64,000 nucleotides of DNA from Galeruca laticollis (Eukaryota > Arthropoda > Insecta > Coleoptera > Chrysomelidae), in assembly GCA_963921935.1 (NCBI GenBank), contig OY998181.1, forward strand, positions 140,267,423 to 140,331,422. Reading direction: 5' to 3'. The translations under genes were made by a program, and so were the position numbers. The notes below the pieces were generated by a model. It was not told the origin of the DNA, did not search any database, and saw only the letters and a list, made by a program, of their open reading frames with translations. Positions 33,789 through 45,250 of this stretch are shown piece after piece. Within the stretch, counting starts at the first letter, position 1. Each line of letters opens with the position of its first letter.

Positions 33789-35285
33789 TTAACCTGAAAT
33801 AGTATAAAATGCATTTATAACGATATATTTTTCAAAATTTTCCGATAAAAGTGTTTGCCTTCTGTCTGTAAAAATATGTTTGTACAAAGAAAAAGTTCTT
33901 TCAACATCTACCGATGTGATCTGGCAATATTTTAATTTGGGTAGTAAGTTATAAGGCCAAGGTATTACTTCGTTGGATGGTTTAGTATCAAAAATATTTT
34001 TGACTTCCATTAAATACTTGAAGCCTTCATTATTTCCCACAATAACTTCGAGTTTACTTCTTACTTGATTTCCTACATCACCGGGAATTTTTTTGCATTT
34101 GTCGGAAAAAGTTTCAACAATATTAATTGATTCTCTTAAACTTATATTCCTACTTTCTAACGAAGTTATTATATCTGGTATAAAACTAAAATTAACCTTA
34201 ATAAAAACAAATTCCTTAGCTAAATTTACATTTTTGAATACTGCTTGACTTTGCACTACACACTGTGAATTGTCTTCTAAATATAAAACTATGTCTTTAA
34301 TGGCTTCAAAATGGTCTGCGTAGAATATCGCGGCCTTAATCCATGTTCCCCATCGAGTAATTACGGGCTCTGGAGGTAAACTAACTCCTGGTAATTTCTC
34401 TCTATAGATCTGCACTCTAAGAGGTGCTTTCAAAAACACTTTCTTTACATTTGGAATTAATTTGTTCACCAAGGGATATGCTGTTCTAATAGTTTCTGCT
34501 ACTCTGTTTATCCCGTGTAAAAGGCAAGTGACATGTACCATATTGGGATAAAATATTTTTGGCCTACTTTAACCATATACGGCGCTGCGTCAGACAAAAA
34601 CACTAAAAACTTCTCTACTGGAACTGGATTTGGTAAAAAAAAATTGATAGAGACTGCTGAATAAATCGAGTTACCGTCACATTATTTGTTTTGTCTAACT
34701 GTTTAGAAGATATTAAATATGGCTTCCCTGGCTCATTTTCTTGAAGCCCTCCAATCATAAGATGTGTGATATATCGACCACATGAGTCTGTGCTTTCATC
34801 AACAATAATATAAAAATGTTCGTCGCCCAGTGAAACTTTAATTTCTCCCATTACGGTTTCGTATACTGTTTGCACATACTTCTTTCTAAGTGTGGTTTCG
34901 TCAGGGATGTTTTGATTACAATATTTTTGCAAAAAATCTCTGAATTGTGTATTTTGCAGTTTCTTCAAAGGTATATTTGCTGCGACTAAAGCTTTGCATA
35001 AGTCTTGATGAAACACCTCCTTTTCACTCTTTGGTTTGACATTTTGAAATGCGGTTTGCACACACTGCTGAACAGGGACAGATTTATTTTTCTGCAACTT
35101 AGCTTTATGCATAGCTGTTTTCAAGTGTTGATCAATTTGGAACTTCTTTTCACAAACAATGATTTTGGCACAAACTTTGCAAAACACTTTATCCCCACTA
35201 AACTCCAACTCATGAAAATTTTTAATCCACGAAGCGGCTTTCGGGATTTTAGGCGTTTGAAATAAATATTTTCGAAATCACTCTT
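33789..35285 (-). pseudogene. hAT transposase with BED-type zinc finger
   Basis: N-terminal BED-like finger: FHELEFSGDKVFCKVCAKII with a following Q-HLKTAMH. Then the RNase-H-fold core with first Asp in YIIVDESTDSCGRY and second Asp in FLSDAAPYM. The C-terminal hAT dimerisation region has LPKLKYCQITSVDVERTFSL, which includes the catalytic Glu. Pieces: 35285-34615, a shifted stretch 34640-34545, and 34541-33789, separated by two small frameshifts (near 34645 in a poly-T run, and 34545). The sequence upstream of 35208 (PKIPKAASWIKNF) is in frame, so the real start is further up. Confidence 0.85.
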
Positions 35286-35438
35286 TTCACACTGGAATCT
35301 ATCGACAAACTAAACTATACAATATAAATACAAAAGAAGAGACCACATTTTATCTCCAATTAGGCAGCGAAAAGAAACAAGACAAGAAGGTTCACTTGCG
35401 TCGGTACTTTGAAGTCCGAACTATAAAAGCAAGCCGCC

Positions 35439-35649
35439 GCATTCCAACTAGACCCCGAAAAAAGGAAGTTTTGTTATGAATTAATTCGCGCACCGAACAG
35501 AAGTTTCTGTTCGGTGACAATACTTACTACCACCCGCATTCCAACTCCCCGAAAAAAGAAAGTTTTGTTATGAATTAATTCGCGCACCGAACAGAAGTTT
35601 CTGTTCGGTGACAATACTTACTACCACCGAACACGACTTCGGTTCGGTG
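35439..35649. repeat. Tandem hairpin repeats in hAT 5' region
   Basis: Two copies of a 94-97 bp unit (35439-35535, 35536-35629), each with a 12-bp perfect hairpin CACCGAACAGAA/TTCTGTTCGGTG (35491-35516 and 35585-35610). A third, related hairpin CACCGAAC/GTTCGGTG lies at 35625-35649. Confidence 0.85.
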
Positions 35650-35831
35650 AATTAGGCAAGCTGATTACTTGAAAATTCCTAAACATCCAATAAACGCCGG
35701 CAATAAACCATATAATAATAAAATGGGTCCATAAACCATATAATAATAAAACCTACCCACCTTTTAAATTATTTCAATTATCTGCAAGGGTCGCACTTAA
35801 TCTTTTGATAAAACGAAAAACATAAAAATAT
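35650..35831. other. hAT 5' non-coding region
   Basis: Contains a direct repeat ATAAACCATATAATAATAAA at about 35704 and 35731. Ends at the proposed J1 insertion point, with one TSD copy ATAAAAATAT at 35822-35831. Confidence 0.5.
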
Positions 35832-36589
35832 GCACACAATTTTTTCTTTTATTTTAGCTTAACGTGCCTCGACAGCGCAGGTCATTGGCACAGAAAAATA
35901 ATTACAAATATTTACATGATACTGAATAACAACTATTACTAATTTTTAAATTAGATTTTATGGTAGAGATGCGTAGCTTTCAGAAATTGTAAGACTTTCT
36001 TGATCTCGGTGGGACAGTGGAGCATTTCCTTGAGGTTAGGCCTTAGGTCGAATCGTTTATATGTAGCGGAAAATTGTTTGCAGTCAGTAAGTATGTGCTT
36101 GACGGTCAGTATAGTATTACAGCTATGGCAAACAGGACGATTTCCTGAAGACATCAGATGACCGTGTGTGAGTTTGGTGTGGCTGATTCGAATTCTTCTG
36201 ATCATAGCGGCCTCTCTCCTTGTTAAAAAGCTAAGGGGGAGAGGAGAAGTAGATGAATGAATATCGTGAAGTGCTGTCGTACTGTTGCGCCACAGATGTC
36301 GCCAAGATTCTTGCGTGACGTTTTTGAAATGGAACTTGAGGTCGCTGGCGAGTTGGACTATATGTTTTGAATTGTTGCTAGAGGCAGCTTCTTTCGCGTG
36401 GCGATCGGCAGTTTCGTTACCAGCAATTTCAATGTGTGATGGTAGCCAGATGAGAGAGACTGTTATATCATGAGCAACGAGAGTTTGATATATATCATCT
36501 ATGTTCTGGACAATTGAGTGGTCAGTGAAGATTGCTTTAATTGATAAAATGGATGAAAGGGAATCAGTGCATATTGCACATATCCTTCT

Positions 36590-38415
36590 CCCGATTTGGT
36601 GCCCGTCACGCCACAACTCTTATTAATCACATACACGGCCGCGTCTCTTCTTTGGTCTGTTATCCAATTTTTATTTTGAGTCAATTTTTTGTTGGGTTCC
36701 GCTATCACCATTATGTCGGCTCCGATCTCCAGTGCCTTGGCGAACACCAGATCGTGCGCTGCCCTCGCCCTGCCCACATTTACTTGGAGGACTCTCATGT
36801 TTATGAGCTCGTTTCCCCGGAATCTGATTTGGTGAACACATCACCGTTGTCATCTCCTCCGTTGATGCCTCGTATACAGACGCCCTACTAGCCCTCTTTC
36901 TCCTCTTCTCTGCTATGACTGCCCTAAAGGAGGGGCATCTAGTTTGGTCAGCTCTATGTCCTTTATTTTTGCATTTTATGCAATACAGTTCATTACTGCA
37001 GTTAGCTGCTTTGTGACCTCCCTCGCCGCATTTGAAGCAGTCATTACTCCTATCAGTTCCGGTACATTCACGTCTCGTGTGGCCATGTTCCAGGCATCTG
37101 TAACACCTCGTGATAAATTCTCTTAGCCTGACCCTACAGCTGATGTATCCAATTTTGACTTTTCCTAATTGATCCAGTTTCATAGCCCAATTTCTTGTTA
37201 TGGTGATGGTCGCCACTTGGTTGCCATCTCTGGTTTCCCTTAACGTTACTTTGCTTATTTCCTATTTCCTTAATCCTTGCACATTTTTGGTTAGCTCGTT
37301 TTTTACTTCCTCCGGCCCGAAAACCCCATCGATCGAGGCGATATAAATAACCATATCGTTTTTCATCTGGGACGTAACCGCTCCTTCCACCTTGTCCTTA
37401 ATATTATTTCTCAATTTTCTAGCGCCATCCTTATTTTGGACTTCCATTAGCAAGTCTCCCTTCTGTGTGCGCCTCAGCCTGCTTATTTGGACCCCTATTT
37501 TTTCGACGTCTACTTTCTTTTTTATTTCCCTTAGTACCTCTGCGTAAGGTTTTCCCTGGGCTCTAATTATAACCCCATCCGGTCTCTTTGGCCTCAACCT
37601 TCTCGTCCTTGGTTAAACAGGGTGTAATCTCTAGGGATGTCCACTTTTCTTCGTTCCTGAATATATATTCCACTATTTTTCTTGTATATATCCCCTCTGT
37701 GTTTCCGGCTATCATAATATTGATTTTCCCCCTTTCTTCCTCTTTTCTCGTTTCCTCTCTGAGGTTTTAGAAAAGTCCGTATACACTGTCAACATCCATG
37801 ATGTCAGAATCATCCAGCGTAGTGGGAAGCAGGTAAGTTTTTTTGGTGCGCGTTTCTACCCCTTTTTTGCTTTCCAGGGTGAGATTCGTCTTCATATATT
37901 CTACCTGGTTTATCATTATTTCCTCCACCCACAACTTAGAGAGCTCCGGTACAACGTCTGCCATTCTATTTCCGTCATCCGTCCCCATCCGCATCTTACT
38001 GTCTGCCAGCACGGCTATCGTTTGGGCTTCTGACAATTTGCTATCTCGTCTGCAAACTTTTTTTGTTTTTTTATACATCTCCTCCTTCCATTCATGGTCG
38101 ATTATTTTGAGGAAGGCCTTCTTATCGTCCTCCTCCCCCTTAAAAATTTTTTCCACCTTGGCATCCTGTTGTTTCCTCCTAACTTCAATTGCTATCTCGA
38201 TGTCCTTTTCTTCTACTTGCGTCCCAGTCTCTTTCTTGGGAGTATTTCCGATTTGTTTACATATTGTCAGGGCTTCTCCAATATATTGTCTGATCCTGAT
38301 GTTGGTAGTGTCATCTTTTTCTGTTAGTTCCCTTAACTCAATAAGTTTTTTTTGTAGTTTATCAATGTCCTTCTCAATATCCAGACTGTCGTGTTCTGTT
38401 TGCCTTTTCCTTTTG
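36590..38415 (-). mobile_element. R1-like LINE fragment inside J1
   Basis: Holds ORF1 and the first third of the endonuclease, then ends without RT or poly(A). Its ORF1 and endonuclease are related to those of the 54501-58548 LINE. No clear target duplication was seen at the J1 junctions. Confidence 0.7.
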
Positions 38416-38424
38416 CAAGAATGC
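36671..38424 (-). pseudogene. R1-like ORF1 with CCHC zinc knuckles, and endonuclease start
   Basis: ORF1 is open from about 38424 (TEHDSLDIEKDIDKLQKKLI, coiled coil) to 37767, broken near 37760 and 37600, then 37597-37262, then 37216 onward. Zinc knuckles: CYRCLEHGHTRREC, CFKCGEGGHKAANC and CIKCKNKGHRADQTRC, the triple set typical of R1-clade ORF1 proteins that bind element RNA. ORF2 begins at 36798 (MRVLQVNVGRARAAHDL, then IAEPNKKL) and stops at the J1 junction near 36600. Frameshifts make it inactive. Confidence 0.8.
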
Positions 38425-41400
38425 TATGAAGCTCACCTGTATGGACGCTACATACTGAAGGTAAAGTAAAGGAGCCTATGAGTTCATGTTTCGAGGTAAC
38501 TGCACAACCAACTCCGGAGTCAGTTTTCGAAGCATCAGTGTAAAGTGTTAAATCGTAAGATTTTTTTTTGTAATAATTCAAGGAATGCTTTCTTTACAAG
38601 TGCAGTGGGCGACTCATGTTTATTAAAAATGGTGAGTGAGGTATCGATTATAGGAATAATTTTGGTCCAAGGAGGAGAAGAAGGTAGTGGGAGCGGGGAT
38701 GTCAGAGAGAGGTCAGTATCTTTGACTAAAGGAGTGAGCAATTGGGGAAGAGATTTGATAATTGTTCGAGGGTTAGTAGGGAGATTAGTCGTTGAAGTGA
38801 AAAGTGAGTGAACAGGATTGAATGGATTGGAGGAAACTGAGGCAGCATAAGAAAGAAGTAGGGATTGTCGTCTTAAGGGGAGGGGTGATTCATTAGCTTC
38901 AATATGGAGACTATCAGCAGGGCTAGAGCGGAAAGCACCAAGGCAGAGACGGAGAGCGGTATTGTGAACAGAGTTCAGCAAATCTGTGACATATTTGGGG
39001 GCTGACATGTAAATAAAGCAACCATAGTCAAGCTTCGAACGGATGAGAGCTCTGTAAACTCTTAATAATACGATTTCGTCGGAACCCCAGTGAAAGTAAC
39101 TGAGCGTTTTTATTATGTTTAATCTCTTTAGACAGATGCCTTTGAGTTCATGGATATGGTGTTTCCAGTTAAGTCGAGAGTCGAAGGTTATTCCGAGAAT
39201 TTTACATTGATTTACAGTGGGTAAGGGTGAATTATTAAATAAAATGTGAGGTAGAGGAGAAGATCTTCTTCTTGAAAACTTGATTAGTTTGGATTTACTT
39301 GGAGATAAGGATAATCCCAGGTAAGAAGATCTATCCTGTAGAAGGTTTACTGCGGTTTGAAGGAGTCTGCAAGTGGATGAGATCGATTTACCATGACAAT
39401 AAACAATTAGGTCATCAGCATATTGGACATATTTTATGGGAGCAGGAAACTTGCAACAGAGCTCGTTTATTGTGAGGATGAATAGAGTAGAACTTAATAC
39501 TGATCCTTGAGGGACACCAGCATTTTGTGGGTGAGACAAGGAGAGTTTGCCATTAGCGGAAACCCTGAAGGTTCTACAAGTTAGGAAATTATGAATGAAC
39601 GATAGAATGTTGCCATGAAGATTATATTGGGAAAGTTTATTTAGTATTGCCGTTCTAGATATCGAGTCAAAGGCACCTTCAATATCAAAGATGGTTGCAA
39701 CGACATCCTGGTGATTGTTTATTGCTGAAGAGATATGTGTTTGGAGAAGAACAAGGTTATGGCGAATGGATCGATGACGCCGGAAGCCGGATTGGGCATT
39801 AGGAATGATTTTGTACTTTTCAAGAAACCAAAGTAGTCTTCTATTGATCATTTTCTCCAGGAGTTTGCAGGTAGTGCAAGTGAGTGAAATCGGTCGGAAG
39901 GAATTGGGCGATAAGGTGGATTGCTCTGCTTTTTTTATTGGAATAATTATGGATTTGCGCCATGCGTCAGGGAACTGATTAGTATTCCAGATTAGGTTAT
40001 AGATTTCGAGAAGCTTAGAGAGAGATGGATTGGATAGTTTTTTGAGAAAGATGTAAGGAACATTATCAGGGCCGGCGGCAGAATTTCTACAAGTAAACAA
40101 GGCAGATTTAAGTTCATTTAGGCTGAAAGGGGCGTTTACGGAAGCAACGTCATGAGGGTTTGACTGAAAAGTGAAGGAAGGCTGAATATGAGAATTGTGA
40201 TAAACAGAATTGGGGTTACGAATAATGAATTTGTCATCAAAATTTTGTGCGAGTGACTCGGCAATTGTTCGGTTGTCGGAGATAACAGTGCCATTCAATA
40301 TTAAGGAGGGAATTTTAGTATTGGTTTTCTTACCTTGAATTTGTGAAATTTTTTTCCAGACTTGACTGGGATTTGTATTATGATTCAGCGAGGTGGTATA
40401 ACTTTGCCATGAGGATTTTTTGCTTTGCTTGACTACGAATTTAGCTTTAGCTTTGAGCTGTTTGTGTAGGAGAAGGTTTTCTTGTGTTCTATTTCGTCTA
40501 AACCTGTTAAGAGCATATTTGGACTCTCGGATGGCATTTTCGCAATCTGAATGCCACCAAGGCACAGTTTTTTGTGCAGAGGAAGTGACTGATTTACCGA
40601 TGTGAGTCTCTGCAGCGGCAAGTATGTTGTCAGTAAACATTTTTAGAGTGTCATTTATGTTTGCAGAAATAGCTAAAGATGATAAATAAGTTTGGGAGAG
40701 AGAGGTAAACTCAAACCAGTTTGCGTTTTTCAAGTGCCAGAAGCTTCTAGTTATAGTTTCTTTATTATAATGATTGGGTATAATGATAGGAAAATGGTTG
40801 CTATCATGAAGGTCATCTGAAACTTGCCAGGAAAGGGAAAGTGCAGTTTTAGGGTCACATAAGCTGAGGTCAAGGGCAGAAAAGGAGCCGGAGGAAATGT
40901 TGAAGTGAGTGTTGAGTCCAGTATTCAACAGGCAGGTTCCGGAGGAATTTATGACGTTTTCAATAACTTTGACCCTAGTGCAACCACGAGTTGAGCCCCA
41001 CATGGTGTGATGTGCATTAAAGTCACCAACAAGGATGTATGGGTGGGGGAGCTGAAATATTAGGTCGGTTAAGTCTTCTTCATTGAGGGGGTGATCAGGT
41101 GAAATGTAGATACTGCAAATGGTAAGCTTATTGGGGCACCAAGCAGTTACAGCAATTGCCTGAAGATTTGAGGTTAGTGGGAGATGAGATGAGTATACAT
41201 CGCTAGATACAAATATTGAAGTACCCCCACTGGCTCTCATACAGTTGGTACGGATGTAATGATAACCTTCAAAGTTTTTTAGCTTGCATTGTTGGTCAAT
41301 TTTGAAGTTGGTTTCCTGGAGGCAGAGAAAGTCAGGGGTATGGAGAGATACGATTTTCTGAATTCTTTCTAAGCGAGGATAAAATCCATCGCTGTTCCAT

Positions 41401-41444
41401 TAAATTAGAGAGAATGGTACTAATTAAAGGGGGAAAGAGGTTAA

Positions 41445-42804
41445 TTACTGAGATAGTGTAGAGGAGTCAGTGGTGGTACCGTCATCAGAAAAAGGATCGT
41501 CAGTAAGATTGTTTTGGTCGGGGTGAAGTTTAAATTTAATTTTATTGGTCAGACGTGTAATGCGATTTTTCAAAGATCTTTCGTTGATATTAGAATAAAT
41601 TAAGGATATATCTTTCAGTAGGGAAGCAGTGTCGGAGATAAATTTATTGGCTTCAGGTAGAGGGTCGTTGATGCGGAAAGTATTTTCGAGGAACGCAATA
41701 AGTTGGATGCTATTAAGGGAGAAGGATTTAGGAGACTCTTCAAAAAGTTTATGTATGATAGAACGTGATTCGGGGCTTATATTGTGACAATCATCTTCAG
41801 CCAGTTTGGATTTTTTAGTTCTCTTTTTGGCAGATTTTTTTGAATTAGAATTTGGGAATTCTGGAGGAGGCATTGTATTGGGATTATCGAGAGGAGTATT
41901 GGAAGGTGATATAGGCTGCGGGTTGTCAAGAGTGCTATTATTAGATCGTGGTCGTTTTTCGCCAGGTACAGGCGAAGAGGGAGCGTGTGGCACTTGAGAG
42001 GGTAATTCGGGATTGTCTGAAAAGGTATCAGTAGTAGCTGGGTCAGCTGAAGTGGAGGGTTCAAGATTGACGGAAGTATTTAATAGTGGGGGAAGGTCGT
42101 GGGAAGTGTTGGGACATAATTCAGCAGTATGTCCAGCCTGCTTGCAAAGAAAGCATTCAAGTTTATCAGTAGAAATTAATATTCTGTGTGAAGTATTTTC
42201 ATGCGTAATAAGAATCGAAGTTTGCAGTGAAAAATCGTTACTGGTGGGCAGAACGTAAGTCACACGGCGGAAGCTCAGGACATGTGCGTATTCGTCATCA
42301 GGCGAGCCACATTTGACGTAAGAAATAGGGGAGGTAAGTGTTAATCCTTGGTCATACAGGGCTTTTTCAATAACGGAATGTGGAATGGAAGGACTGACAT
42401 TGGAAATAAGGATTCTTTTGGTGGGGGAAATAAGCCGACGAATAGGAATGACATTGGAATTAACTAAGATGTTTTCATTTTAGAAGGTCATCGACTTGAG
42501 TGGTAGATGATAAATAAATACATATGCGGCCATGAGAGATTCTGGAAGCGAAATGTACGTTTTTGGGAGAGACAATGTTACCTATTGCTTTGATATAATC
42601 GAATAGTACAGTGTTGGGGATAGAAGGCATAATGATGGCTTGGTCTCGAGATGGTGCCGGGGGAGGAGGTAGTCTTGCGGATGTAGCCGCGGCATGAGTT
42701 AAGGGTGTTGAAGGGGTATTTGTGTTTATTGAGATATATTGTTTAGTGGGGGCTGAAGAAGTGGTGGTATTAGAGAGCAGTGGTTGTGGGGGGAGGTTTG
42801 ACAT
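41445..42804 (-). pseudogene. J1 ORF1 (gag-like)
   Basis: ATG at 42804. 42804-42475 encodes a Pro/Ser/Thr-rich leader and IVSPKNVHFASRISHGRICIY. A frameshift near 42470 separates this from the rest; 42263-41445 carries one zinc knuckle, CFLCKQAGHTAELC, a Pro/Ser-rich linker, a basic patch (KKSAKKRTKKSK) and an acidic tail. Related throughout to J2 ORF1. The 150 codons between (42470-42265) continue in a third frame. Confidence 0.8.
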
Positions 42805-42854
42805 ATTGATGTGATCCTGGATACCAAAATCACAATCAATAGCTAGAAATAGAA

Positions 42855-43162
42855 ATAAAAATATATAAGTAAATCTCAGCTCAGATAAACAGTCTGTAAC
42901 TCAGTGACTGGCCTATTTATTTCCAACACAAATAAGTAAATTTAAGGAATATTTACCAATTTTATAGAGAAACAGCACTTTACAAGTTTTGTTATCACAT
43001 TTTAATGATGACAAAAAACACGTTTTTAATTTGTTATGATATTGACGACTTAATAACGATCCGACTCTAATGAGGTCTGACTCGTGAATGACACAAATTT
43101 TATTTTTGCCGAAATATGCAATTTTTTATGAAATTTGTAAAAATATGCAAAATATGCACTTT
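42855..43162 (-). other. hAT 5' terminal region
   Basis: Non-coding outer part of the hAT between J1 and the TIR. ATATGCA repeats lie at 43110-43160. Confidence 0.6.
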
Positions 43163-43190
43163 GCATATATTCCGCCCTTTAGATATAACC

Positions 43191-43413
43191 ATTCTACCTT
43201 CACACACTATACCTAAACTAAACATTAATACTGCACTGAGACACCTGTTTTCTGGTGTTTATTCTATTAATTATGAATTCTGTACCATATACCGCTAATG
43301 TATTTTCATTTGTTTCAATATCTACCATGTAACTGTTAATTTATTTTGTATTAAGAAATGTGTACTACGTAAACCGCTAATGACCTTGTAGGTCGATGCG
43401 GAGAAATAAAAAA
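43191..43413 (+). other. J2 3' UTR and A-rich tail
   Basis: Continues J2 after the hAT. The end GTAGGTCGATGCGGAG then AAATAAAAAAA resembles jockey 3' termini. Confidence 0.75.
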
Positions 43414-43426
43414 AATAATTTATAAC

Positions 43427-43559
43427 AAAAAGATTGATTTTTAACATTACTTTTATGAATGCAGCAGAAAGTTGAAAACCATGCACTAAAAAGTGGATAA
43501 AACATTTAATTATTATTAGGGTATTTACTACAAATTTCTAAAAGAGTGATATTTTTTAT
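43427..43559. other. Unassigned DNA flanking J2
   Basis: Short AT-rich stretch between the J2 target duplication and the gypsy-1 LTR; nothing recognised. Confidence 0.4.
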
Positions 43560-43925
43560 GTGAAAATACTGTTTTAACTTCTCTCGAAATAAAGGCTTTA
43601 ATGAGCAAATTAAACAGAAACAACTTATATAAACTAACTATGTACACATAAGTATTACCATTTATTTTATCATTTTTATCCCTTTTATTTCTAACTATGG
43701 GAGGGAAAACCTAACAAAGATTGTTTTCAATGTATTATCGTATATAATGTTTAAATGAAACAATATTCACTTAATAAATTGACATTCGACTTTAATTCAA
43801 AACCCAATGCGTTGTTTACAAGCGATGTCATGTGCTGTTGCCTTGGCCCTGCCTCCCAGGATTGCCAAGCCACTTTTGACAGATGCCACAAAAAACCTAG
43901 AGACAGAAGTCTACAACATATTACA
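43560..43925 (-). repeat. Gypsy-1 3' LTR (approximate)
   Basis: Follows a polypurine tract CAGGGGAAAGA on the minus strand and begins TGTAATATGTTGTAGAC at 43925. Only one LTR copy is present, so the far edge is a guess; it contains ATTAAAG near 43598. The frames here (43751-43984) are LTR shadows. Confidence 0.5.
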
Positions 43926-43941
43926 TCTTTCCCCTGAAAGA

Positions 43942-45250
43942 TTACAAATCCAATCTTTGAGGAGCCTTTACAACACGACCACATCGGGTGCGCATGGGTT
44001 CTAGGCTGGTCTTTGGATTTGCTGATTCAAAAGTACCATTATTATTAAAATAAGGAGTGGAGGACATTACAGGTGACGAGCCAGTTTCAGTTTCATTAGG
44101 TTTTTGATAAGGTTCTCGTATAGTAGTAAACTTATTCTGAGACTCTTTCAAATCTCTGCGGTTTCGTTTTACAAATTTCTCCATTTTTGGCTTGAAAATT
44201 ATATGACCCGGGACTGTATGTCTACTCACTATTTGGCCAGAATCCCACATTTTTCTGACATGATTATAGACAGGGATGTTTTGACATGGCACTTATTTAC
44301 CTTCCTCCAGTGATTTTTTAACTAATTGCGACTTCTTGTCAAAAATTTTAAATTCCAGTCCCTGGCAAATTTCTGCATTGAATAACTATCAAAGAACATG
44401 TTGTCACAGGTCAATTCATCAGGGCAATCAAATCTTGCAAAAACAGATTTTAATTCAGACATCACTTCAGTAGCTGACTTATTTTTAATAGAAATAATTT
44501 CCAACCAGTTTGAGTCGGCATCAGAAATTACAAGATAAACTTTATTTGCACAAGAAAAAATATCAGCACCAATTCTTTGCCATGGTCTTTTAGGCAGTTG
44601 GTACGGTAACAACTGTTCTCTGATATTTTTTTTCGCAAACTTTTCATACACGGCACATTTCTTAATAAATTCTTCAATATGTTAGCTCATTAGAGGCCAG
44701 TATAATACTACCTAGCTCTTAATTTAACTTTATCCATGCCTTCTTGAAGTTGTTTAAGCATAAATGGTTGTAATGATTTGGGAAGTACCAGTTTATTATC
44801 ATAAAACAAAAGATCATCACACACTATAAGGTTGTCTTTAAGCTTGAAATATTGCCTAACATGGAGAGGAATTTTCAACTTATCAGGCCAACCAAAATTA
44901 ATGAATTCTATTATGGTTCTTAAGTCCAAATCTTGTTTTATTTCATATTTGCTGTCATCTGAGATAGGCAAATAATTTAATAATGAGTGAATAGCATACT
45001 CTAATTCAGTATCCAGTTCAGCAACATTAGAATCTGGATCAGATAAATATGCTCTAGATAATGTATCTGCAATGTATAAATATTTGCCAGGTCTATATGT
45101 AACATTCATATAATTTTTTAACAATCTCAAACATAAACATTGCAACCTAGGTATAATGTTATACAAATCTTTTTTGATAATTGAGACCAAAGGTTTGTGA
45201 TCAGTATTTATTAAGACATTTTTTACACCATATATTAAGTTATGAAATTT
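43942..45250 (-). pseudogene. pol: Gypsy-1 pol C-terminal part (RNase H, integrase)
   Basis: Ty3/gypsy remnant. Order: RNase H end (45250-45080; GVKNVLINTDHKPLVSII, then TYRPGKYLYIADTLSRAYL), integrase zinc region (to 44708), core (44651-44322; WQRIGADIFSC and ELTCDNMF, the first two Asp), and a tail ending in RTRCGRVVKAPQRLDL (43942). Stops and shifts at about 44695, 44325 and 44295. The third integrase residue was not located. 5' truncated at about 45250, where gypsy-2 integrase begins. Confidence 0.82.

Larger units (their letters stand above)
35951..41400 (-). pseudogene. J1 ORF2 (endonuclease, RT, RNase H)
   Basis: Reads from just after a TAA at 41402 (WNSDGFYPRLERIQ), where a Gln codon is expected, to 38535 in one long frame, then RNase H (38560-38412; LTLYTDASKTDSGVGCAV). 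After the R1 insert it continues at 36590-35951 (ICAICTDSLSS, LIWLPSHIEIAGNETADRHA, CHSCNTILTVKHILTDCK). Endonuclease motifs: FLCLQETNF, LVGDFNAHHTMWGS, and DSNHFPIII where SDH is usual. RT motifs: SAAGPDNVPYIFLKKL, ATIFDIEGAFDS, GVPQGSVLS and the catalytic QYADDLIVYC. A frameshift separates 38535 from the RNase H. Confidence 0.9.
35832..42854 (-). mobile_element. Jockey-clade LINE J1
   Basis: Minus-strand jockey inserted in the hAT. It has ORF1, ORF2, a 3' UTR (TGACCTGCGCTGTCGAGGCA near 35880) and an A-rich tail near 35850. A 10-bp repeat ATAAAAATAT at 35822 and 42855 is a candidate TSD. It is itself interrupted in its RNase H domain by an R1-like fragment (about 36590-38415). Confidence 0.8.
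33572..43182 (-). mobile_element. hAT transposon, host of J1
   Basis: TIR TAAAGGGCGGAATATATGCA at 33572-33591 with its complement at 43163-43182. It is flanked by 8-bp GATATAGC (33564) and GATATAAC (43183), 7 of 8 identical: the target size of hAT elements. Removing it restores J2's last codons and 3' UTR. Without J1 it is about 2.6 kb. The transposase is on the minus strand. Confidence 0.9.
24297..43413 (+). mobile_element. Jockey-clade LINE J2, host of nested insertions
   Basis: Bounded by a 13-bp direct repeat AATAATTTATAAC at 24284-24296 and 43414-43426, a normal LINE target duplication. It ends in A-rich ATAAAAAAA after a jockey-like 3' region (GCTAATGACCTTGTAGGTCG). Removing M1 (25992-29995) and the hAT (33572-43182) leaves about 5.5 kb, the usual jockey size, with ORF1, ORF2 and both UTRs. 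The exact 13-bp match across 19 kb strongly supports one original insertion. Confidence 0.9.

Noticed and set aside
37843..38469. 208-codon plus-strand hydrophobic ORF (possible membrane protein)
   Set aside because: Antisense of R1-like ORF1 coiled coil; hydrophobicity arises from the complement of Lys/Glu codons.
43751..44004. ORFs on both strands in the gypsy-1 LTR
   Set aside because: Non-coding LTR sequence.
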